Source: Gemmataceae bacterium
Lineage (GTDB): Bacteria; Planctomycetota; Planctomycetia; Gemmatales; Gemmataceae
DNA length: 12,355 nt
Reading direction: 5' to 3'
NCBI GenBank assembly: GCA_020847555.1
Contig: JADLBT010000178.1
Location: forward strand, 1 to 12,355
Of the stretch, positions 6,333 to 12,355 are shown one piece after another (position 1 is the first letter of the stretch; each line of letters begins with the position of its first letter). Made by a program: the position numbers and the translations under genes. The notes below the pieces were generated by a model. That model searched no databases and was not told the origin of the DNA. It was given only the letters and a program-made list of their open reading frames with translations.

Positions 6333-9300
6333 ATGCTCAAGCGCCTGGAACTCGTCGGCTTCAAAAGCTTCGCGGAGAAGACCGGGTTCGATTTCGGCGA
6401 CGGGGTCACCGCCATTGTCGGCCCGAACGGATCCGGAAAGTCGAATATTATCGATAGCGTCCGGTGGGTTCTCGGCGAGCAGAGCGCCAAGAGCCTCCGC
6501 GGCGGCGAGATGACGGACGTCATCTTCAACGGGTCCACGTCCCGGCGCAGCCTCGGACTGGCGGAGGTCACGATGACCTTCGACAACTGCCGCCGTCTCC
6601 TCGCGACCGACGCCGAGGAGGTCCAGGTCACGCGCCGCGTTTACCGCGACGGCCAGGGCGAGTACCTGATCAACCAGCAGCCGTGCCGCCTCAAGGATGT
6701 CAAGGATCTGTTCCTCGGCAGCGGCGCCGGCGGCGGGGCGTACTGCATCATCGAGCAGGGCCGGGTCGATGTCCTCCTGCAGGCGTCCAACAGGGAGCGG
6801 CGCATCATCTTCGAGGAGGCGGCCGGCCTCAGCCGCTTCAAGGCGCGGAAGATCGAGACGCTCCGCAAGCTTGAGCGCGTCGATCAGAACCTGCAGCGTC
6901 TCCGCGACATCCTCGACGAGGTCGAGAAGCAGCTGCGTTCCGTCAAGCTCCAGGCAGCCAAGGCCCAGCGTTACCAGGAGTACAGCGGACGGCTGCGCGA
7001 GCTGCGCGTCGGCCTCGGGCTGCAGGAGTACCACGCGCTAACCGAACGCCTCGCAGCCGAGACGGCTGTCCTGGAAGGGCTGCGCACTGCCCTGAAGGAC
7101 CGGGCGGAACAGGCCGCCGCCTGGGAGGCGGACATGCAGCGGCTGGAGGCCGCCCTCGCCGCGCTCGACGAACAGGTGCGCGAGCAGGACGGACGGCTCA
7201 GCGCGGCTCGGGAGCAGATCCGGGCCGGGCAGACGACGCTCGGGCATGAGGCCGTCCTGTCCGCCGACCTGGAGGCCGAACTCGCCCGGACACGCGCCCG
7301 GCTCGCCGAGCTGAACGCGCGCGTCGCCGCCCTCGCCGAGTCAGCCGGCCGGGCGCGCGAGGAGCTGCTCGGCGTCGAGACCCAGGTGGACGAGCAGCGC
7401 GAGACGGCGCGCGTCCTCGAAGAGGGGCTGGAGACGACGGTCCGCCGCCTGGCCGCGCTGAACGACCAGCGCCAGGCGGACAAGGACGAACACCTCGAAC
7501 AGATGCGGCGGTCGGCCCTGCTGCAGAACGACGCGGTCAGCTACAAGGCCCAGATCGACAACCTGTCCCGCGAGCGCGACCGGCTGCGCCACCGGACCGA
7601 GCAGGCGGCCGAGAACCTTGCGTCGCTCGACGTCGAGCTGCAGGAACTGGAGCAGGCGGACGGCACGCTGCAGGGGCGCCTGGCTGCGTCCCGGCAGGCG
7701 CTGGCCGAGCGCCGGGAGGAGCGCGACCGCCTCGGCCGGCTGCGCGACGAGACAACCGAGTTGTTGTCGGACCTGCGGCAGCAGCGAAGCGGGCTCGCCA
7801 GCCGGGTCGAGGTGCTGGAGGGGCTGGAGCGCAGCCACGAGGGACTCGGGACCGGGGTGCGCGAGGTGTTCGCCCTGCTGGAGAAGCCCGACGCGGGGCC
7901 GTGGCGCACGGTCCTCGGCATGATCGCCGATTTCCTCACGGTTCGCCGCGAACACGCCGCGCTGATCGACCTGGCTCTCGGGGAGTGGGCACAACGCTTC
8001 CTGGTCCGCGACGCCGGGCAGCTCGCCGACGCACTGGCTCAGCGGGGGCAGCCGTTCTCGGGCCGCGTCAGTTTCCTGCCCCTGCGGCCGGCGCCGCACG
8101 GCGCCTGGCCGACGGACGGTTCGCCCGACGCGCCGCGGCCGAACCGGCTGATCGAGGGCTCGCTGCTCGGGCGCGTGCGCATGCCGATCTCGGCGGAGGG
8201 GACGCCAGCCCATCCGGGGGTGATCGCCGCGGCCGAGGCACTGGTCCGCTGCGACCACTCGGAGCTGCTCGACCTGCCTGCGCAGCTGCTCGGCCGCACG
8301 CTGATCGTGCGCGACCTGGCGACGGCCCGTGCGATCGCTGCCCACACGACCGGCTACCGGCTCGTCACCCTGCAGGGCGAGCTGCTGGAACCGGACGGGA
8401 CGCTGACCGTCGGCACCCACCACGCCGAGGCGGGCATCCTGTCGCGCAAGAGCGAGCTGCGCGAGCTGCGCCAGCAGCTGGCCGCTCTCGACCGCCGCAT
8501 CGTCGAGACGGAGCGCGACCTGGCCGACCTGCGCGACCGGCTGGTGGACCTGGACCGGCGGGCCAGCGAGCAGACGCGGGAGATCGAGGTACTGGCGGAG
8601 CAGGCCGCCGACCTGCGCGCCCGGCTGGAGCGCCACCGCGACCGGCGCCAGGGGTTGCACGAGGAGGTGGCGGTCAGCCGCGACGAGATCCAGCGCGTCG
8701 AGCAGGAGATTGGCGGTCTCCAGGGGGCCTGGCAGAAGGCGCGCGACGAGGCAGCCGCCGCCGAGGCGCGCGTCCAGGAGCTGGCGGCGCGCGTCCACCA
8801 GGCCGACGTCGAGATCCGGGCGCGTGAGGAGGAGCGGCAGCGGCAGCAGCAGCAGGGCACCCTCGCCAAGGTCGCGCTGGGCAAGGTCGAGGAGCGGCTG
8901 GCGTCGCTCCAGGCTCAGCACGGGCGGCTGGAAACCGATCTGCGCCAGCGCCAGCAGGAGCGCGACGAGGCCGAGCAGGGAGCGCGGGCCGGCCGGGCGC
9001 GGCTCGTGGAGAGTCAGCGCACGATGCTGCAGGCGTCGGCGGATCTGGCCCGCGTTTACCTCGACAAGGAGGCCGCCGAGCGCCAGGTGGCCGACCTCTC
9101 CGCCGCGCGCGCCGGGCACCGGCAGGAGCGGGTGCGCCTGGCGAACCAGGCGCAGACCGTGCGGGCCGAGTGGCGCGCGCAGCAGGAACAGGCCCACGCC
9201 CGCGAGCTGGAGGTCAGCGACCTGCGCCACCGCCGCGACAGCCTCTGCGACCGCCTGCGCGAGGACTACCAGCTCGAGCTGTCCCAGCTGTATGAGGAGG

Positions 9301-10061
9301 GAGCAGGGGAAGTCCCCCCCCACGGGGCGCGACCCGTGGGCTTGAGCGCGGATACCGAGCAGGTCAACGAGGAAATCGCCGAGCTGCGGCGCAAGCTGAG
9401 CCGGCTTGGGAGCGTCAACCTCGACTCGCTGCAGGAGTTGAGCGAGCTGGAGACGCGCTCCACCTCCCTGCAGGCGCAGTACGACGACCTGACCGCCGCC
9501 AAGCGCTCCCTGGAAGAGATCATCGACAAGATCAACCAGGACAGCCGGCGCCTCTTCACGGACACCTTCGCCACCATCCGCACCCACTTCCAGGAGCTGT
9601 TCCGCAAACTCTTCGGCGGCGGCATGGCGGACATCGTGCTGGAGGACGAGAACGACGTCCTCGAGTGCGGCATCGAGATCATCGCCCGCCCGCCGGGCAA
9701 GGAGCTGCGAAGCATCTCGCTCATGTCCGGCGGCGAGAAGACGATGACGGCGGTCGGCCTGCTGCTCGCGATCTTCCGCAGCAAGCCGAGCCCGTTTTGC
9801 ATCCTCGACGAGGTCGATGCGGCCCTCGACGAGGCGAACATCGGCCGGTTCACGGCGGTGCTGCGCGAGGTCCTCGAGCAGTCGCAGTTCATCATCATCA
9901 CTCACTCGAAGCGGACGATGGCGTGCGCCGACGTGCTGTACGGGATCACCATGCAGGAGTCGGGCGTGTCGAAGCGTGTCGCAGTCCGGTTCGAGGACTG
10001 GGAGGAAGAGGCGGCACCGACGAACGGCGAGATCCCGCTCGGCGAGTTCGGCGGGAAGTAA
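6333..10061 (+). CDS. smc: Chromosome segregation/condensation ATPase SMC, 1,242 aa
   Basis: SMC dimers, usually with ScpA and ScpB, organise and segregate the chromosome. The N-terminal ATPase half starts [20 protein letters not shown], with Walker A GPNGSGKS (30-37). Coiled coil spans about 170-500, a hinge about 504-690 ([11 protein letters not shown] to [10 protein letters not shown] and beyond), and returning coil about 700-1080. The C-terminal head has signature LMSGGEK (1130-1136) and Walker B plus D-loop [13 protein letters not shown] (1155-1167). Length is near the bacterial norm of about 1,190, slightly long. Residues 995-1003 (PPHGARPVG) are encoded by a half-copy of the interspersed repeat, in frame, in the coiled coil near the head. 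A GAGGTGG ribosome-binding site lies about 4 nt before the ATG. TATCCT (6295-6300) is a weak candidate -10. The glycosyltransferase gene follows after 26 bp. scpA and scpB are absent here. Confidence 0.97.
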   Translation: MLKRLELVGFKSFAEKTGFDFGDGVTAIVGPNGSGKSNIIDSVRWVLGEQSAKSLRGGEMTDVIFNGSTSRRSLGLAEVTMTFDNCRRLLATDAEEVQVTRRVYRDGQGEYLINQQPCRLKDVKDLFLGSGAGGGAYCIIEQGRVDVLLQASNRERRIIFEEAAGLSRFKARKIETLRKLERVDQNLQRLRDILDEVEKQLRSVKLQAAKAQRYQEYSGRLRELRVGLGLQEYHALTERLAAETAVLEGLRTALKDRAEQAAAWEADMQRLEAALAALDEQVREQDGRLSAAREQIRAGQTTLGHEAVLSADLEAELARTRARLAELNARVAALAESAGRAREELLGVETQVDEQRETARVLEEGLETTVRRLAALNDQRQADKDEHLEQMRRSALLQNDAVSYKAQIDNLSRERDRLRHRTEQAAENLASLDVELQELEQADGTLQGRLAASRQALAERREERDRLGRLRDETTELLSDLRQQRSGLASRVEVLEGLERSHEGLGTGVREVFALLEKPDAGPWRTVLGMIADFLTVRREHAALIDLALGEWAQRFLVRDAGQLADALAQRGQPFSGRVSFLPLRPAPHGAWPTDGSPDAPRPNRLIEGSLLGRVRMPISAEGTPAHPGVIAAAEALVRCDHSELLDLPAQLLGRTLIVRDLATARAIAAHTTGYRLVTLQGELLEPDGTLTVGTHHAEAGILSRKSELRELRQQLAALDRRIVETERDLADLRDRLVDLDRRASEQTREIEVLAEQAADLRARLERHRDRRQGLHEEVAVSRDEIQRVEQEIGGLQGAWQKARDEAAAAEARVQELAARVHQADVEIRAREEERQRQQQQGTLAKVALGKVEERLASLQAQHGRLETDLRQRQQERDEAEQGARAGRARLVESQRTMLQASADLARVYLDKEAAERQVADLSAARAGHRQERVRLANQAQTVRAEWRAQQEQAHARELEVSDLRHRRDSLCDRLREDYQLELSQLYEEGAGEVPPHGARPVGLSADTEQVNEEIAELRRKLSRLGSVNLDSLQELSELETRSTSLQAQYDDLTAAKRSLEEIIDKINQDSRRLFTDTFATIRTHFQELFRKLFGGGMADIVLEDENDVLECGIEIIARPPGKELRSISLMSGGEKTMTAVGLLLAIFRSKPSPFCILDEVDAALDEANIGRFTAVLREVLEQSQFIIITHSKRTMACADVLYGITMQESGVSKRVAVRFEDWEEEAAPTNGEIPLGEFGGK
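9319..9343. repeat. Half-copy (copy 4) of the interspersed repeat inside smc
   Basis: CCCACGGG (9319-9326), a six-base centre GCGCGA and CCCGTGGG (9333-9340), followed by CTT, match the right half of copies 1 and 2 (CCCACGGG, six bases, CCCGTGGGCTT). The usual 19-nt loop and left half are absent or eroded; a GAAGT upstream (9309-9313) may be a loop remnant. It can form an 8-bp hairpin in the smc mRNA. It is read in frame as about nine residues rich in P and G, unlike the surrounding E/Q/R/L-rich coiled coil. Confidence 0.75.
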
Positions 10062-10087
10062 CGCGGTCGAGTCGGTCCAATGGTCTC

Positions 10088-10759
10088 ATGGAACTCCCCT
10101 CGCGAACTCTCGCCGTGTTTGCCAAGCGGCCGGTCGCCGGCGCGGTCAAGACGCGCCTGGCCGCCGCGACGTCTCCCGCGTGGGCGGCGGAGGTCGCAGT
10201 TGCGTTCCTCGGCGACGTGCTGGACCGCGTTGCCGCCGTGGCCGCCCGCCGGTTCCTGGCCTACGCCCCGGCCGATGCCGGCCCCTTCTTCGCCGATCTG
10301 GCGGGCGGTCGCTTCCTCCTGGTGCCGCAGCGCGAGGGCGACCTCGGGCAGCGGATGAGCGGATTCCTGCACGACCAGCTGGCGACCGGCGGCCCGGTCG
10401 TCCTCATCGGGACCGACAGCCCGACGCTGCCCACGGACTTCATCGAGCGGGCATTCCGCGAACTGGAGCGGGCTGACGTCGTGCTGGGGCCGGCGACGGA
10501 CGGCGGCTACTACCTCATCGGCTGCACGCGCCGCGTCCCGCCGGTGTTCGAGGCGCTCGCCTGGGGCGGCGACCGCGTCCTGCTCGACACGGTCCTCGGC
10601 CTCCCCACGGCTTATCGCCTCGCCCTCCTGCCGCCGTGGTACGATGTGGACACACTTGCGGACTGGACGGCCCTCCGCGGCCACCTGGCGGCGCTGCGCC
10701 GCGTCGGGGTGGACCCCGGGGTGCCGCGGACCGAGACGCTGGCCGCCCAGGAGCGATGA
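10088..10759 (+). CDS. TIGR04282-type (DUF2064) glycosyltransferase family protein, 223 aa
   Basis: This belongs to the small nucleotidyl/glycosyltransferase-like family annotated as TIGR04282 or DUF2064, found in many bacteria; its substrate is unknown. Diagnostic motifs: VFAKRPVAGAVKTRLA near the start (10-25), GDLGQRM (84-90), IGTDSPTLP (107-115) with an acidic site resembling nucleotide-sugar metal-binding motifs, and ATDGGYYLIG (136-145). The C-terminus has PWYDVDTLADWTAL. The ATG at 10088 places the conserved beta strand at residues 7-12; the frame stays open upstream within smc but that part is a shadow. No clear Shine-Dalgarno site is present. It lies 26 bp after smc and 3 bp before the isomerase-like gene, so co-transcription is likely. 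No signal peptide; probably cytoplasmic. Confidence 0.85.
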   Translation: MELPSRTLAVFAKRPVAGAVKTRLAAATSPAWAAEVAVAFLGDVLDRVAAVAARRFLAYAPADAGPFFADLAGGRFLLVPQREGDLGQRMSGFLHDQLATGGPVVLIGTDSPTLPTDFIERAFRELERADVVLGPATDGGYYLIGCTRRVPPVFEALAWGGDRVLLDTVLGLPTAYRLALLPPWYDVDTLADWTALRGHLAALRRVGVDPGVPRTETLAAQER

Positions 10760-10762
10760 CCC

Positions 10763-11545
10763 ATGCACCTCTCCGCGATGCTGACCTCGTTGCCCCACCC
10801 GTTCGCCGAGGCGCTGCGCGTCGTGCGCGACCTGGGCTTTACCCACGCCGACGTGGTCGCCGCGACCGACCGCCCCGAGGTGGAACGAGAGGCACTCGCC
10901 GACAGCGGTCTCCTCGTCGGGTGCGCCGCCGTCGGTCGCGGGCTGCCCCCCGACCACACCCTGGACGCGCCAGACATGGAAGCCCGGCGGGCCGCCCTGG
11001 AGGAGATGAAGCGGCAGGTGACCGACGCCGCGCAGCTCGGCGCCGCCGTGTGCTACATCGTTCCCGGAACGGATGCGAGCGCGGACGGGCTGGCCCGGTT
11101 CGCCGACGCCTGCTGTCTGCTGGCGGACCACGCCGCCGGGCACATGCTTCCGCTGTGCGTCGAGCACATCCCCCGGCGGGCGCTGCCGACCGTCGCGGCG
11201 ACCCTGGACTGGCTGCGGTGGACCGGCCACGACAACCTGCGACTACTGCTCGACGTGGGCCACTGCCTGATCAGCGAGGAGGATCCGGCCGCGGCGGTGG
11301 CGCGGGCCGGGGAGCGCCTGGGATACGTCCACCTCGACGATAACGACAGCGTCGGGGATCTCCACTGGCCATTGCTGACGGGACGCCTGACCGCCGACAT
11401 GCTGGAGGCGGTATTGATCGTACTGAAGGGGGACAGTTACCCGGGCGGACTGGCGCTGGAGTTGAGTCCGACGAGCGCCGACCCGGTGCGGGCGCTGCGT
11501 GAAGGGTACGACATCGTCGCCAGCATGTTAGCGAGGATCGGATAA
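10763..11545 (+). CDS. Sugar-phosphate isomerase/epimerase-like TIM-barrel protein, 260 aa
   Basis: This resembles the xylose-isomerase-like (AP endonuclease family 2 fold) TIM-barrel proteins that isomerise or epimerise sugars with a divalent metal. Likely metal ligands fall in the expected strand ends: E134 (LCVEH), D164 and H167 (LLLDVGH), H190 (YVHLDD) and E233 (ALELS). Length (260 aa) fits the family. The specific substrate cannot be told. The start ATG at 10763 is 3 nt after the preceding stop, with AGGAG 9 nt before it inside the end of the previous gene, suggesting translational coupling. With the glycosyltransferase it may act on a shared carbohydrate; this is inference from adjacency. 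A strong hairpin follows 34 bp after the stop. Confidence 0.8.
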   Translation: MHLSAMLTSLPHPFAEALRVVRDLGFTHADVVAATDRPEVEREALADSGLLVGCAAVGRGLPPDHTLDAPDMEARRAALEEMKRQVTDAAQLGAAVCYIVPGTDASADGLARFADACCLLADHAAGHMLPLCVEHIPRRALPTVAATLDWLRWTGHDNLRLLLDVGHCLISEEDPAAAVARAGERLGYVHLDDNDSVGDLHWPLLTGRLTADMLEAVLIVLKGDSYPGGLALELSPTSADPVRALREGYDIVASMLARIG

Positions 11546-11578
11546 TACCGGATCGCGCTGCGTTTTTCTCGTACCGCA

Positions 11579-11613
11579 CAGGCGAGCGGGGGGCTGACGC
11601 CCCCGCTCGCCTG
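11579..11613. terminator. 14-bp GC-rich hairpin between convergent genes
   Basis: Arms 11579-11592 and 11600-11613 are exact reverse complements with a 7-nt loop (GCTGACG). It lies between the isomerase-like stop (11545) and the asd stop (11666) and could end both transcripts. No U-run follows on either strand directly. A weaker 7-bp stem (11629-11635 with 11648-11654) lies closer to the asd stop. It is not a copy of the interspersed repeat: the arm sequence and loop differ. Confidence 0.65.
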
Positions 11614-11665
11614 GCCGCTTCTCACGGACGGGCGGCGTCTACCCTGTCCGCCCGCGGTTCGTTGG

Positions 11666-12355
11666 TCACTTGCGCGGGAGCCAGCCGCGCTTGACGAGCA
11701 CCTCGGCGATCTGAATCGCGTTCGTCGCGGCCCCCTTGCGGAGGTTGTCGGCGACGACCCACAGGTTCAGCCCATTCGGCAGCGTCGGATCGCGGCGGAT
11801 GCGGCCGACGAAGACCTCGTCGCGCCCGGCGCAGTCGAGCGCCAGCGGCACCTGACGCTTCTCCAGATCATCCATCAGGACCACGCCCTCGGCCCGACGC
11901 AGCGCCGCGCGCGCCTGCTCGACGGTGACCGGGTTGTGGAACTCCAGGTTGATCGCCTCGGAGTGGCCGATACGCACCGGCACGCGCGCCGTCGTCGGCG
12001 AGACGAGAATGCTCTCGTCGCCCATGATCTTGCGCGTCTCGCGCACCATCTTCCACTCTTCCTCGGTGTAGCCCTCCTCGCCCGCCTTCCAGTCGTGCGG
12101 CAGGACGTTGCCGGCGAGCTGGGCGACGTGGGCCTTCACCGGAGGAATCGCCTCGCCCTTACCGAGGGCGGCGACCTGCGCGTCCAGCTCGAGCAGGCCG
12201 GTCGCGCCCTTGCCGCTCGACGCCTGGTAGGTCGAGACGACGACGCGCCGGATGCGCGCCAGGTCGTGCAGCGGCTTGAGCGCCACCACCATCTGGATCG
12301 TCGAGCAGTTCGGGTTGGCGACGATGCCCTTCGGGATGCGCTGCAGCGCGTCGGC
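11666..12355 (-). CDS. asd: Aspartate-semialdehyde dehydrogenase, C-terminal 229 aa (5' end outside window)
   Basis: The enzyme reduces aspartyl phosphate to aspartate 4-semialdehyde, feeding lysine/diaminopimelate, threonine and methionine synthesis. The frame is open through the right edge; the visible part begins in the catalytic region. The NPNCST motif holds the catalytic cysteine (fragment residue 17, codon 12305-12307). The SSGKGATGL loop follows (46-54). RVPVRIGHSE supplies the conserved arginine (124) and histidine (131), seven residues apart as in E. coli Asd. The ending DNLRKGAATNAIQIAEVL is typical of the family. The usual length is 330-370 aa, so about 100-140 residues are missing to the right. 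An internal ATG at 12292 is downstream of the catalytic cysteine and is not the start. Its product is the substrate of Hom at 2743-4044. Confidence 0.95.
   Translation of the reverse strand, partial: ADALQRIPKGIVANPNCSTIQMVVALKPLHDLARIRRVVVSTYQASSGKGATGLLELDAQVAALGKGEAIPPVKAHVAQLAGNVLPHDWKAGEEGYTEEEWKMVRETRKIMGDESILVSPTTARVPVRIGHSEAINLEFHNPVTVEQARAALRRAEGVVLMDDLEKRQVPLALDCAGRDEVFVGRIRRDPTLPNGLNLWVVADNLRKGAATNAIQIAEVLVKRGWLPRK

Noticed and set aside
204..9343. CRISPR array
   Set aside because: The repeat copies are kilobases apart, lie in different contexts and have no spacer-repeat periodicity or cas genes nearby.
9301..9363. 7-bp direct repeat GAGCAGG (9301-9307, 9357-9363) around the smc half-copy, as a possible target duplication
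   Set aside because: The offset is 56 bp, which would shift the smc frame, and GAGCAGG recurs many times in smc because Glu-Gln codon pairs are frequent there.
7341..9905. Long open frame (854 codons) on the minus strand opposite smc
   Set aside because: It mirrors the codon bias of smc in GC-rich DNA. Its translation is a leucine/glutamine/arginine-rich antisense of a coiled coil, without ribosome-binding site or recognisable domains.

Overview
The window is GC-rich bacterial DNA with eight protein-coding regions, two of them cut by the window edges. The gene families, a HEAT-bearing FlgI-like lipoprotein, scarce Shine-Dalgarno sites and GC-rich intergenic hairpins suggest a planctomycete, most likely near Gemmata (Gemmataceae). 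That placement is inference from style; no taxonomic marker gene is present.

Layout. 1-45 (-) is the N-terminus of a small, probably membrane, protein. A perfect 16-bp hairpin (93-128) and interspersed repeat copy 1 (201-271) separate it from an uncharacterised exported protein (309-1196, -). After a 249-bp divergent spacer comes an RlmI-type 23S rRNA cytosine methyltransferase (1446-2648, +). It converges on homoserine dehydrogenase with an ACT domain (2743-4044, -), with repeat copy 2 between the two stops. A 264-bp divergent spacer holds a good sigma70-like promoter (4186-4214) for a FlgI-like lipoprotein with inserted HEAT repeats (4309-6150 plus stop). Repeat copy 3 follows, then smc (6333-10061, +), a TIGR04282-type glycosyltransferase (10088-10759) and a sugar-phosphate isomerase/epimerase-like TIM-barrel protein (10763-11545). 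The last three are close enough to be one transcription unit. A 14-bp hairpin (11579-11613) separates them from the convergent C-terminal part of aspartate-semialdehyde dehydrogenase (11666-12355, -), cut by the right edge.

How the genes relate. Hom and Asd are consecutive dehydrogenases of the aspartate pathway to threonine and methionine, but here they lie about 7.6 kb apart and are not an operon. The other genes are housekeeping (SMC, RlmI) or unknown.

The most interesting structure is an interspersed hairpin element. Three intergenic copies share an exactly 65-nt core with paired arms and a conserved 19-nt loop. Copies 1 and 2 differ by pairing-preserving substitutions. Copy 2 is flanked by a 10-bp direct repeat resembling a target-site duplication, and copy 3 has its right half flipped. 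A fourth, half-length copy lies in frame inside smc, adding about nine residues near the end of the returning coiled coil. The second notable item is the FlgI-like lipoprotein, whose P-ring fold appears to be split by HEAT repeats and which has no flagellar neighbours here.
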